NCBI RefSeq assembly: GCF_022605725.1 | Contig: NC_065554.1 | Location: 18,557,100-18,621,099, forward strand | Length of the DNA stretch: 64,000 nt | Source of the DNA: Anthonomus grandis grandis | Taxonomy: Eukaryota; Arthropoda; Insecta; Coleoptera; Curculionidae | Direction of reading: 5' to 3' | In this document: positions 49,301 to 57,307 of the stretch, piece by piece | How positions within the stretch are numbered: position 1 is the stretch's first letter | Layout of the letters: every line of letters starts with the position of its first letter | Made by a program: the position numbers and the translations under genes | Notes under the pieces: model-generated | The model's input: only the letters and a program-made list of their open reading frames with translations | Told to the model about the DNA's origin: nothing | Databases searched by the model: none

Positions 49301-51367
49301 AATATTTATGCCAGAATAAAGACCTTCTAGGGATTGAAATATGGTATCATTGGTATTGTAATTTTCTTGAAAACCAAACTTATATGGGCTTAGCACACAT
49401 TTGTGTCTTTACTGAAGGGTATAATATTGTAGTTTCAGATATTGTATAGCACAACTGGGGGAAGGAGGGGTTTTTTTGAGCATTTTTGGTATGTTGTATC
49501 TATTTTTGGGTATATCATGACTTAAACAGCATTTAATTGCCAGTATTTTGATCATTTTTCCTCACTTTCTTTCGTTGTGTCAATTCAGGTATTTCTTCCC
49601 TTTCTATCTCCCATTCAGCTTTGACTAAAAGATCTGTCTTTACGATAGCAAGAAATTTTTTAATAATTTGCCACTCAGGATCAGGCAGCTCAGTTTAAGA
49701 TTTAGGTATCTATTTTTAGCCATATATGATTTTATATTACATAACCGTTATTTAAATAATCTCAACATTTTAACAATGTTTAAATTGTTAACATCTACTT
49801 GAACCTGAACCTATATATTTTAGCTTTATACACGTGAGTTAGAATACTGACATTTTACATGACTAACTACTTACATGACTAATCTAACTTTTCCTATCCT
49901 ACTATCCTATTGCTCCTTAGAACATTGAAAGGCTGTTCAATTTTCAATGTTCTAAGTATTGCTCCTATCATAATATGTAATTACTATACTTTAGTTACAT
50001 TTCATTTACATTGAACTTATTATTGAAACAGGAGAATTGAGTGTATTGCTTGTGAAATCCAAAAGACATTAACTCTGTATTTTTATAGCAATCAATGTAA
50101 TAAAAAGTATGTTCTCATAATTAAGACCACAACTAGTGTAAAAGTGCTTACTATTAAAGAAGTGCACAAGACATTTCAAATCAATGAAGACTACAATATA
50201 GTAAACCTGACAATAAAGCCTTTACTAAGTATCCTATAATTATATTATATAAGTATAACTATGATTCATGAGGTAGTATCTAATAAAAGTTAACCTTAAT
50301 AAAAAAAAATATAATAAAGGCTAGTTTAGCAACTTTTCTGAATATTGCAAGTAAAATTATGGGCAAAGGCTTAAAATGTGTGTAATTTTATCTTAAACAA
50401 TATTTCAATGGCAGAGTAGTGAATTTTTTTCCAAAAAAACACGATAAAATGTATTTCAACATTTATATATTTTAATTGAACTTGGAACTATAAACTCAAC
50501 CAAATCGAACATGTCTGAAAATTGCACTTAAAATTAAGGGAAAATATTTCTATAGTCATTTTACAATAATAATCAAATTTTTTACAGTTATATGAATTCT
50601 CAAAAATTCCTTTTCTGATCCTTTAGTAGTTGGATTGGGATGGATTAGGTTGGAATTACACAAATTTTAAGTGTTTTCATATAATCTCAGAAGCAATTAA
50701 ATGTCAAAGTATATATTAATGTTTTTTTTTGGAAAAACAAAAATTTTCACCTAAAAATTTGCTTTTTCCACCATGAGATTATTGTTTTTGGTAAAATTAC
50801 ACACATTTTAAGCCTTTTTGCATAATTTAGGTGAAAAATTCAGGAAAGCTGCTAGACCAGAGCTTTATCAAAAAAAAATCATTTAGAGGTACAGAATGCC
50901 AAATAACGTTAATCTTAAAATTTCTATTGTGTGATCATAGATAGATTTAGGACTCAATTTAACCAGTTGCATTATGCTCTTACATCTATTTTTTTAGAAA
51001 ATCTTATAAAAACATAACTAAAAAAAAGCAGAAAACAAATAGAAAGATTCGACAGTAAAAATTAAATGAAAATATGAGTTTATTTTGGGTCAAATTACCC
51101 ATTAAAATAATATGTTGAAATACGTAAAAAGTTAAGCTTAAACATAACATCTCTGGTGTACAAACTGATTCAAATATTGCAACGTTACTTTAAACAAAAG
51201 CAAATACACCATATCTCACCCTTATCATCTTCCCCAATAGAAAACATATTTTCATCTGGAGCACTGGTTCCTTGTAATTTATCGCTTACGCTTTGAGTCA
51301 ACTGTTGGAATCTTTGAGGACTAATTTTCACCTCCTCGGTAATTTTCTCTTTTAATTTCTTGAACAT
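21932..51367 (-). CDS. Golgin245: Golgin-245/GOLGA4 homologue, 16 coding exons
   Basis: A trans-Golgi tethering coiled-coil protein. Exons 5' to 3': 51220-51367, 48074-48237, 43630-44225, 42614-43036, 42146-42563, 41955-42097, 35943-36561, 35621-35881, 35240-35563, 29053-29251, 28677-28995, 27434-27659, 27159-27377, 22606-22797, 22397-22544, 21932-22344. Every junction is GT-AG and in phase, giving 4,812 nt and 1,603 residues. The start MFKKLKEKITEE is like human GOLGA4 (MFKKLKQKISEE). A Ser-rich region (exon 2) and a conserved KSQARYHKYRGRYTDLARHY block (exon 3) come next. Long heptad coiled coil fills most of the rest, and a GRIP domain ends the protein. By family knowledge, GRIP binds ARL1-GTP on trans-Golgi membranes and the coil captures vesicles and Rabs. 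Introns contain many transposon relics, but no exon is broken. Confidence 0.93.
22798..23465. other. Golgin intron segment with a repeat end
   Basis: Start of the 4.4-kb intron 22798-27158. TACAGGGTGTCAATAGAAAA at 22889-22908 looks like the terminus of a mariner-type or MITE repeat, but no matching opposite end was found. Confidence 0.35.
23470..25761 (+). mobile_element. Ty3/Gypsy retrotransposon relic, 3' half with LTR
   Basis: Broken frames in order: RT (VTKKDGSTRSCVDHRKLNDV at 23505, WFSTLDLKSAYWQV near 23630), RNase H (ILDTDASNIGVEAVLS, LSHEERELLAIVRAAGHFHK, RTDHIALKWLL, 24070-24310) and integrase (MDYFSRWPEVFALPNQEAVT at 24780, HPQSDGMVE). The pol tail ends near 25535. A purine-rich tract (AGAGGAGGGCAA) precedes the 3' LTR. 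The 5' LTR, gag and protease are absent. Stops and frameshifts show an old copy. It lies antisense in a golgin intron. Confidence 0.87.
25549..25761 (+). repeat. 3' LTR of the Gypsy relic
   Basis: 213 bp beginning TGTTACAATG and ending CCGTAACA, directly after a polypurine tract. The TG...CA ends, with TGTTAC/GTAACA as the short inverted repeat, are as expected for an LTR. Confidence 0.7.
25925..26610 (+). mobile_element. Mariner-like relic (third copy of the DD41D-like group)
   Basis: Fragments MIGPYFFEDKTKHTVNSEHY (25984), a QQ-KATYHT block where the second Asp is mutated (near 26085), and SRRGNINWPP followed by PDLSPMDFFL (26170-26230) match the catalytic half of mariner transposases. The right end GAGGCACCTTG at 26600-26610 is followed by TA. 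The left end is not found. Confidence 0.65.
26727..27009. mobile_element. Short MITE with GGGGCCGTATTTTTGAAACC ends
   Basis: 283 bp whose two ends are inverted copies (26727-26750 and 26986-27009): GGGGCCGTATTTTTGAAACC and its complement, followed on each side by CATTCGAA-like motifs. It has no coding capacity and lies in a golgin intron. Confidence 0.7.
27660..28676. other. Golgin intron, nothing recognised
   Basis: AT-rich intron between the exons ending at 28677 and starting at 27659. No repeats with visible ends. Confidence 0.5.
29252..32240. other. First half of golgin intron 29252-35239
   Basis: Mostly AT-rich. A segment 30797-30887 is bounded by ATACAGGT and ACCTGTAT and may be a small MITE. 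A degenerate unit near 31380-32050 has transposon-like codon structure but no motif I can name. Confidence 0.35.
32250..32715 (-). mobile_element. Penelope-like element relic, C-terminal end (minus strand)
   Basis: The minus strand reads VRRSKLSFRLRIAEHAWSNG, HNISWTEANVLYKDQHWKK and SWKQLTSRKTKEPLTRRFTY across one frame change (32690-32410). That is the end of a GIY-YIG endonuclease domain as in Penelope elements. Directly after it comes a TTGATAATTA...CCGAAACGTC segment (32380-32425) that resembles the hammerhead ribozyme usually found in Penelope pseudo-LTRs. Confidence 0.65.
32725..33640 (+). mobile_element. Penelope-like element relic, RT plus GIY-YIG (plus strand)
   Basis: Fragments in order: NVPIGESLNIVTKGVRKAVL (32743-32802), LEHLNNIRRSIKFTMQLETE (32935-32994), PPFLDVLVKNNNGRLRTSVY and HKPIHTGQLQSSWFNKGGNP (33000-33118), which are the RT and thumb of Penelope elements. 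The GIY-YIG part follows (CECGDSYIGETKRPVELRTK, EHQKW, 33400-33480, with one frame change). It is in the opposite orientation to the fragment at 32250-32715. Many stops. Confidence 0.75.
33690..34610 (+). mobile_element. Non-LTR retrotransposon relic, RT C-terminal half
   Basis: Reads KALNKSTDGVIINGECLYNL and then LRYANNVGIM, where YADD is expected, then EEYDMKININKTKTMVISKK (33905-33970). From 34000 it continues RVRKITYLGCILNDSGDHSV and EIKGRIEKVRAVFNNILKML. The tail has YSRHIMRTEKYRTLQL and KIGEKRGPVKRR blocks (34375-34470). This type (GRIE...VRAVF, then HIMR.EKYR) is common in insects; I do not assign a clade. Confidence 0.8.
34611..35239. other. End of golgin intron, nothing recognised
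   Basis: AT-rich sequence up to the acceptor side of the exon ending at 35240. A 67-codon frame at 34595-34798 begins in the LINE tail. Confidence 0.4.
36562..38530. other. Golgin intron segment with a 42-bp direct repeat
   Basis: Non-coding. 37018-37059 and 37392-37433 are direct copies (TTTGAATTTTTAAGCAATTT...GTTGTTTTTCT) with one mismatch, 374 bp apart. An AAGTTCGGCCTA-type repeat lies at 36956-36980. Confidence 0.45.
38540..39580 (+). mobile_element. Jockey/CR1-like LINE relic
   Basis: Reads YQSGYRAGHRCATALLNFTD, then ILLDFSKAFGTLNYKGLLHI, then QAVPQGSVLGRILYSLLI (38558-38880). After a gap it reads EFHNEVTNLGLIVDYQLRF (39147-39203) and a C-terminal block through SLSVPSFRRAHDHD (39450-39490). 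RT motif A has FGTLN where FDTLN is usual, and the catalytic YADD region is lost. Sense is opposite to golgin. Confidence 0.8.
39640..41227 (+). mobile_element. Mariner element of the DD41D group, copy 2, with long TIRs
   Basis: 1,588 bp with TA flanks (39638-39639 and 41228-41229). Inverted repeats of about 128 bp (39640-39767 and about 41099-41227) start CAGGGTGTTTCAGAACTATG and reach the ACGCGT motif. The long, well-matched TIRs point to a more recent insertion than the LINE beside it. It differs in TIR and in protein from copy 1 (13345-15087). Confidence 0.9.
39927..41008 (+). pseudogene. DD41D mariner transposase, inactivated
   Basis: The N-terminal HTH part is open at 39927-40142 (MLMENFTNQELADMHLAYGA). 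A frameshift near 40138-40142 leads into the frame at about 40142-40921, with YVLWTDEASFTGDG (first Asp), MWFQHDGAPAHF (second) and RSPDLTSLHFFLWGH. The third acidic position, 41 residues after the second, is His where this group has Asp (SPDLTPLD in copy 1). A stop at 40919-40921 precedes a conserved tail, VVRRNHVRRLNRCIEVGGRH. Frameshift, lost catalytic residue and early stop all disable it. Confidence 0.88.
41588..41789. repeat. Imperfect palindrome carrying hammerhead-like cores
   Basis: Arms 41588-41680 and 41693-41789 are inverted copies at roughly 85 percent identity by eye. Each arm, read outward from the centre, has CTGA(A/G)GA, then GGTCTAAATAAAGGC, then GAAACGTC. That order matches CUGANGA...GAAAC of hammerhead ribozymes. 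It lies in a golgin intron, just 3' of the mariner. Confidence 0.6.
43037..43629. other. Golgin intron, nothing recognised
   Basis: AT-rich 593-bp intron without visible repeats. Confidence 0.5.
44226..44758. other. Golgin intron 2, 3' part
   Basis: Between the acceptor side of exon 3 and the pogo-like element. A 69-codon frame at 44442 is not recognised. Confidence 0.4.
44761..47379 (+). mobile_element. Pogo-like DNA transposon with GGGGAGACTGGGGTCAATTG ends
   Basis: 2,619 bp flanked by TA (44759-44760 and 47380-47381). The terminal 20 bp, GGGGAGACTGGGGTCAATTG, is exactly repeated in inverse at 47360-47379. GGTCAATTGAAAC-like motifs recur inside both ends (44787 and 47164). It lies in golgin intron 2 on the opposite strand. 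Confidence 0.9.
44950..46890 (+). pseudogene. Pogo-type DDE transposase with PHD-like tail, broken
   Basis: Blocks in order: HTH (YAELKNGSSLRLAADQFGIS, 45016-45120), a CENP-B-like region (45148-45480), then the DDE domain with IYNVDETGV (first Asp), LLTLDNHSSH (second) and CQPLDRTVFGPLK (third, 35 positions on). A Ser/Pro-rich linker follows (46100-46490). The C-terminal zinc motif is CFCLVCVEPFNKNKPGEQW then WSHEACTPQELTYYVCHNC across a frame change (46707-46860). Damage: stops at 45133-45135, 45478-45480 and near 45691, frameshifts near 46010, 46495-46540 and 46795. The ancestral protein was about 620 residues. Confidence 0.85.
47382..48073. other. Golgin intron 2 segment with a hairpin repeat
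   Basis: AT-rich; contains the palindrome at 47458-47608 listed separately. Nothing else is recognised. Confidence 0.4.
47458..47608. repeat. Near-perfect 60-bp inverted repeat (hairpin MITE-like)
   Basis: Arms 47458-47517 and 47548-47608 match over about 60 bp with few mismatches. The shared core is AAGAGATATTTTGAGACTGA. The spacer is 30 bp. The structure could fold into a long hairpin in the golgin pre-mRNA. Confidence 0.8.
48579..49450 (-). mobile_element. Jockey/CR1-like LINE relic in golgin intron 1
   Basis: Minus-strand fragments: KCVLSPYKFGFQENYNTNDT, then DLSKAF-type motif A (SCYLSKSF) with a frame change, then NHQILLKKLHCYGF (49410-49195). Next come FALIESRLSYGI (48960-49000) and a tail with RVPLYNTQNASDLILPIP and RSVIYESIEIFNNNLPHQLK (48579-48764). 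The RT YADD core is missing. It has the same sense as golgin. Confidence 0.75.
49460..50300. other. Golgin intron 1, nothing recognised
   Basis: AT-rich. A short inverted pair CCTTAGAACATTGAAAGG/CAATGTTCTAAG sits at 49915-49963. Confidence 0.4.
50316..50868. mobile_element. MITE with inverted arms of about 77 bp
   Basis: Arms 50316-50391 and 50790-50868 are inverted copies at moderate identity, sharing AAGGCTTAAAATGTGTGTAA at their inner ends. There is no coding frame between them. Outer ends may extend to about 50295 and 50890. It lies in golgin intron 1. Confidence 0.6.
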
Positions 51368-51855
51368 TATTTAAGATTGTTATTATAAAGTTTTTAATTT
51401 TTATAAATAAATAAACATTACACTCCCTTTAAATCCCTTCTTTGCATCCAGTTTACAAAAATAACCTAAAAATGACGTTACGTGTCAATGTCAAGCATCT
51501 GTCAGGAGCATGAATTAGAATTTTAAGGAGTGACGTTTTGATGTGTGCAAATATTATTAGGTAAAGTCGATCATGGGGGCGCTGCAGACAAAATGGAAGG
51601 TTAAGGTCTCTAGATCATAAAAAGGTTTCTTCTGTAAAATTGGGTGATTTTCTTAATTTTTGCCCTGTGTTTTAGGGTTAGAATATCATATAGAATATCA
51701 TTGTATTATGGTACGTTTTTATCAAGAGTGCAGCTCTTATTTAACGCAAAATCTTTTTTTATTTCGGGGATTTTAGGGATATGTTGTTTAAGCATAAAAA
51801 AATCTGTGAAAGCCAAATAAATCAACGCTTGGGTGCAAGAATTGAAATAGGACGA
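51368..51855 (-). promoter_or_regulatory. Upstream region of golgin
   Basis: Holds the golgin 5' UTR and probable promoter. The ATG at 51367 has A at -3 (TAAATAATG). No TATA box is obvious, as is usual for a broadly expressed gene. The transcription start is not defined. Confidence 0.35.
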
Positions 51856-51859
51856 TATT

Positions 51860-52312
51860 ATATTAAAACTCTAAGAAGAAATGAAGGACAAAGAAAGATC
51901 TATCCAATTGCAATTGAAAGAACTGTCTAAAGAACTTGAGAATGAGAAAAACTATCATATTCCTCGCTTAAAACGCCTTCCAGTTGATTTTGAATGTATG
52001 GTCATAGATCAAAAACATTACACTGTAAAAAAAAATTTGTGAAGTTATGAATCTTATCTGTAAAAACGAAGAACTTTTAAACGAAATTAACCTTCTTTAA
52101 CTTAAAATTAAAGAAGATATCAATAAACTCAATGATTTAGGTAGACTAAAAACCTGTTTACTTACGAGTATTAACCCCGTGTAAAAGATTTGAAAAAGGC
52201 CAATGTGAAATTGAAGCATCTTGAGGAAAAAGCTACGGAAGCAAATAAATCCTATAGCATAGAACTGCCGATTCAAGACTCTGTAGCTCTGCATCTATTA
52301 TAAGAAAAACAC
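51860..52312 (+). pseudogene. Relic of a coiled-coil protein gene
   Basis: Frame 1 reads KERSIQLQLKELSKELENEK and then NYHIPRLKRLPVDFECMVID (51890-52010). A second frame gives EVMNLICKNEELLNEINLL and KIKEDINKLNDLGRLKTCLL. Another gives DLKKANVKLKHLEEKATEAN (52188-52247). Together they look like one charged coiled-coil protein broken by a frameshift and two or three stops. I cannot name the family. No introns are visible, so it may be a processed copy. It is divergent from the golgin gene start 500 bp away. Confidence 0.45.
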
Positions 52313-52795
52313 TTAGTATTAAAGATGCTAATGTGAAAGGTTTTGCATAGCTGCTAAAAAGTATGTGAGGATTCAAAACAGATGTCAACTACCAACGACT
52401 TCATAAACCTTTATTAATTTGAATATATTGTAGCAATTATCGCTTCTCTTGCAAAGAATTTTACAAAGAGTAAATCAGCAACTGTCATGAAGGGTAAATC
52501 GGTGGAGGTAAAAAATATACAAACTCTTCTGCTTATTATAAAAACACAAACCTTATAGTAACTAATTCTATCTACCACTACATAGTGCGATAAGGCAGCT
52601 TAATCAAATGTTAAGCTTATTTATAACCAGGAATACTTTTAGACATTTAATTTGCCCTTACATAAAGAAGAGGAAAAAAATTTTCAAAAAAAAAAGTTAA
52701 ACATTTCTTTACGATTTGCTATATAATTTTATGAATTATAATATTAAATGAGTTTATTTACTAATAAAATTTAAGGTGTATGTTAGCAACAACAG

Positions 52796-53017
52796 TGTAA
52801 CGATACTATAGATACCAAGAAACCAGCTGATTATCCGTCATCCGAGACGACACCGCACGACGTCTTGAAAGCGAGAATCTTCCGGAACACCGTTCTGCCG
52901 AGTATATAAGGAGCCGCATCGTCGAAAGTTCCCAGTTCAGTGAAGTAAAGTTTAGAATAATCACACGAAATTTAAATACTTAAGTAAATAAATATTTATA
53001 TTTCGTAAAACGCCACA
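52796..53017 (+). repeat. LTR of a retrotransposon, with TATA box
   Basis: 222 bp beginning TGTAACGATAC and ending ACGCCACA. It includes AGTATATAAGGAGCCGC (TATA), CAGTTCAGTGAAGT (initiator-like) and AATAAATA. The following TGGTGTCAGGTGTGGGA starts with the TGG expected of a tRNA primer-binding site. Confidence 0.7.
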
Positions 53018-53465
53018 TTGGTGTCAGGTGTGGGATGTGAATTGGTGTGAATCAATGGATGTGAATCAGTGAAATGGACACTAGTGAAAATAAATACTAA
53101 TGAAATAAAATAAATCGGACTAAATTATGTAAAAATGTCAAAGCTGTTGGATTTAAAATTTGCGAAGCTGTAAATAGAGCTTAAGGAAACGGACTTTGAT
53201 ACGATGGGAAATGAACTGTTCGGCTTCACCCGAACAAGTTTGATTTTCCTGGTGCAAGCGATACCACTCAATTATTGCATCGTTTGAAAAATAATTTGTT
53301 GGAAAAATCTGCCAATCTATAAGTAAAGTAGCAAAAAAATTCTGTCACACTTACATCATCATTAAATCAATCTGCCAAATCAAAAAACCTTCTGCTGGAG
53401 CTGAGTAGTGGCCCGTTTCTTCCGTAGCAAAAAGACTCGACAATTTTTCACCGGATTTCAGATCA
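53018..53465 (+). pseudogene. LTR-retrotransposon leader and gag fragment
   Basis: A primer-binding-site-like TGGTGTCAGG lies just after the LTR. A broken gag-like frame starts at the ATG at 53135 (MSKLLDLKFAKL, stop, IELKETDFDTMGNELF). A frame change then leads to a DTTQLLHRLKNNLLEKSANL block (53250-53320). The rest of the element is missing and LINE sequence follows. Confidence 0.5.
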
Positions 53466-53479
53466 TCAAATAAAACGAT

Positions 53480-55330
53480 GACAGCGACTACTAGTGAATC
53501 ATTAGCTGTTAAAGCAACTAATTTCCACTATATAGCTTGTACTGAGACTTGGCCTATTGACAGTATTTCGAACAGTAAACTATTTAAGATTCAGAAGTAC
53601 TTCAGGATGGATAGAAACTGTGAAACCCTTAATTGTGATAGAGGTGGCGGTGTTTTCTTGGGTGTGAGTTCTGACTACTCATTTGAGTTTTAGAGGGCGG
53701 TTCTACAAATGCAGAAGAAGTTCTACAAGTTAAGTAAGTTGCAACTAAGTGTTGTCTACTTCCCACCCCAATCTTGTCTTGATTCTTACAGAACATTTCG
53801 TGAGACTTTAGAATTTCAATAAAATCAGTTTTGCGGACTTGGAAATGCAGTTTGGTGAAAGTGTGTTACCAAAAAATTTTAATTCTGCAGAGGATGAGCT
53901 AACTTGAAGTATCTTGTACACCATTTTATACTTGGAAATAGGAGAAGTTAATACAATAAAAAATCATATGAATAGGTTTTTAAATTGGATCTTTATAAAC
54001 ACCCATAATAACATTAAGATGTCTCTTGCCGATCAAGTGTTGTGCCAAGCTAGATTTGTATTACCCTGCTGTAGAAATCAAATTAATAACAAAAGGAGTT
54101 TCTGTTTGTAAAAATAAGGCTAACACTAAAATGCATCTATTTGATTGTGCAAATTACAAAGAGAATAATACATTTCTTAAGTCCATTGATAGGGACCAAG
54201 TTTTACGACAGTAAATAAAATGGTGGATGCTGGTGAAAGATGTAGATAGTTTTTTGAGCATATATAAAAGATTATATATAAGGTTTTAAAATATGCTTCA
54301 GCAAAAAATATGAAAAAACAGGTCTACAATGATTATTTTGTTGTTAGGCTAGAGACGAAGTACCTTATCGATTTATGTTATTTGTCAAAAACACCAGAGC
54401 AGATGATATCAAGAAATATGAAGTATTTTTGGACTTATATTAAGAGTCTACGCAATGTTACAGGCATAGCAAAATTAATGGAATATAAAGGAATACGTAG
54501 GAGGACTCCTAAAAACATAACTAATGCTGACCACTTTGAGTTTTGTTACATCAATTTCTCCAATAATGATATTATTGCACCTGTTCCAGAGAATCTGTTT
54601 TCATTTCTTTTTCATCACATATTAACAACGAAAGACATATTGGACGAGTTGAACTCATTGATACATCTTCATTTCCCAGGTGGATGCAAAACTAATATTA
54701 AAATCTATAGAGGAATCCTTGCTTTCATTTTTTCCAAAATTCTTGGTATCATCTTGAGGGATAAAATTTCTAATACCCTTAGAACATACATTTCTCCTAA
54801 ACAAAATGGATTTTACAAGGGCAGGTCAACAACTATAAATTTGGCAGAGTTTCAAGAATTTTTAAATAGCAAGACTTAGGAAGGCTATCAGGTTGATGTC
54901 GTTTACATCGACCTCCAAAAAGCCTTTTATAGTGTGTCTCATAAGCTATTAATAAAAAAACCTTCATCAAAAGGAATACATGGATGATCATATCTGACTT
55001 AAGCGTAGGCAATAACTTAAACTGAATAGGGCCACTTCAAGGATAATTTTTGACCAGCAATTGACTTTTACCGCCCATATCGACAACATTACAATGAAAG
55101 GTTTTAGAATGCTAAGTTTTATAATATATAAACAATACATTGTAATGAAATAAATAACATTATGGTCATAAAATGTTGTTTATATATATATAATAGTTTA
55201 GTTCTTAGTGTTTTAGAATAGGATTGTATCAAATTGTCGGCAATTTATATAATTCACATTGACCGTATAGAAAAAGTTCTGCAAATTTTTACTTTAGAGA
55301 AAACGACGATGCTTCATTGATTTCCAGATG
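53480..55330 (+). mobile_element. Jockey/CR1-like LINE relic
   Basis: The endonuclease part reads FHYIACTETWPIDSISNSKL, then NCETLNCDRGGGVFLGVSSD (53520-53675). A middle block (54310-54879) ends SPKQNGFYKGRSTTINLAEF. It continues YQVDVVYIDLQKAFYSVSHK (54887-54946), then jumps past the deleted catalytic core to IIFDQQLTFTAHIDNITMKG (55040-55100) and LVLSVLEYDCIKLSAIYIIH (55199-55258). Many stops; inactive. Confidence 0.82.
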
Positions 55331-56126
55331 CCTAACTTGCACTTATCGCTGAGAGAGGAAATGCAATTCATTGCATATCTCGGCTTTCTCTATGTTTAAT
55401 GTAGTAACTTATATTTATTGTAAATATAGCAAAAAACATTAAGGCGATTTAAAACAACCCTTGTAAGTATTGGTCAAATAACGTATTCCCTAACACATCT
55501 CATTTCAATCCGATTTCTGATGATTGTGGTACATCAACCTATAATAAATAGTGCATATATTTTAAGGCTTTAATAGAGCTTAACATAGGGTTTCAGTGAT
55601 AAAAGTAATTGAATTGTAAGGCAGAGGACAGCCAAGGAGGCTATTATGCACCTATTTATATTTGGGTAATAATTTTTGAACAGTTCTAAAATCCCCCTAG
55701 ATCAAATTATAAAAATTTTTATGAATTTGTACAATTCTATTAAGGTCTATACTATTGGGCTCTACGAGAAAATGAAAAAAAAAATTAAACACTGTTTTTG
55801 AAAATATATTTATTACCAACTCAATATTCTTACTACACTAAGAAATTTACAAAAAAAAAACTTTTAAAAATTAAATAACCTTTTCAACTATTTACATGAC
55901 TAGGAAAAAACGCATATATACAAACAAGAAACTGTCTTAATAAAACCCTAAAATTAAAATCAGTCTACTAAACTCCATTGCTCTAAACCAACATTTACAC
56001 TTCATACATCTGGTAATGTGCTAAGATTAAGATATTCCATTACATAACTTTACAAACTGGCAAAAGATAACCATAATAAAGGTGTTATTCACATTTTTAC
56101 CCGTTGTTAAAAATAAACATTATAAC
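55331..56126. other. 3' UTR and flank of the edl-like gene
   Basis: AT-rich. AATAAA on the minus strand at 55809-55814 is a candidate poly-A signal, giving a 3' UTR of about 310 bp. Confidence 0.45.
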
Positions 56127-57232
56127 TTAATTTCTGGAGTACATAGCTGCACACAGCCGCAACTGGAAATCTTTATATAGTAACTTTCCTCCCAATGGGA
56201 CTCTGGATAGGAACATGCTGGGAGACATCAAGCAAAGGGCTTTTCCATTCATTAAGAATCTGGATGACGGCACCTCAGGCAGGTTATGGATGGTGGTGAT
56301 GTGTCTTAGCCATTGGCCTACGTCTTCTCTGGTCCATTGTCTAGGATCTGGAAAGAAAATTTTGAAGTTATTAAATGAAGTAAAGATACAAGTAAAAAAC
56401 GTTTAAAAAGATGAAGAATTTCTCTTTTTATTTCAAAAACCACCGCAATACAGGGCGTTGAGTTATTATAAGAGCCGCTAGTTATATAATTCGGGTAAGA
56501 TATCATTTTCGTCTTCTATCATCAATCTTTTTTTTTAAATATATAGACATCTGCATTTTTTTCTTTAATTATAAAATTCTTGGTTAGAAGTGTATTGTTC
56601 ATCCTTTTTAACAAACTATTTAATCTACAATATATCTTTGACCAATACGATGTCTTATACAAACTACATACACAAAGTAACTTTAATTAATGGTTAAAGT
56701 ATAAAGACGAAAAATGTTGTACTTTATTTTTGTAAACATCATCGTGTGTAAGTGAGTTTAATAAAGTATCATTTACCATTTAATTTTCATTTTCATTGAA
56801 AAGGCTCAAATAAATCATTTTTGAAATCATCCTGTATATAGTAGATCAGACAGGTATATATTTCTACCATAAATGACTCCTAACCTATATGCGATAATCT
56901 GGCAAAAAAGGTGAATCGATTTCTAGGACCTTGAGAAAGTGGTTTCAAACAAACCGTATGGATAACGAGTATTCTGCAAAAGCGGCTGCATACAAATCGC
57001 CTGGGTGTTGAATATAGGTTTTACTTTTTTTTTTCAATTATCAAAATTGAAAATGTTTTTTATAGTCTCTTTTTTGCCAAATATCAATAATTTAAAAAAA
57101 TGCCACAAACATACCTTTTGGTAAATTATCCTGTTCCGTATCCATACGATGTGTGTTTCTATAAGAAGCCAATCGGTCCCATTCGGAAGTAATCCCATAT
57201 CTTATTGGTCCTTCAGCAGCTTGTAGAGCCAT
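56127..57232 (-). CDS. edl: SAM/Pointed-only protein, edl/mae-like
   Basis: Two coding exons, 57115-57232 and 56127-56347, join in phase 1 (donor GTATG, acceptor TTTCTTTCCAG). They give 112 residues from the ATG at 57232, whose context CAAAATGG is ideal for insects. Residues 41-110 form a Pointed/SAM domain: PRQWTREDVGQWLRHITTIH, FLMNGKALCLMSPSMFLSRV and PLGGKLLYKDFQLRLCAAMY. The protein stops two residues after the domain, so there is no ETS DNA-binding domain. By family knowledge, Drosophila edl (mae) is a SAM-only protein that binds the SAM domains of Yan and Pointed-P2 and modulates Ras/MAPK output. An acceptor (TTGTTTCAG at 57306-57307) implies an upstream 5' UTR exon. The fly protein is longer (about 177 residues by memory), so an upstream coding exon is possible. 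Confidence 0.82.
56348..57114 (-). other. Intron of the edl-like gene
   Basis: 767-bp GT-AG intron, AT-rich. It contains a long T-run near 57018-57035 and no recognised repeat. Confidence 0.6.
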
Positions 57233-57307
57233 TTTGATCGGTTGGTCGTAGTAGCCTATTTTGATTTCTGGGGGACTCTAAGGCTGTACAGACAAGACAA
57301 GAGTTCT

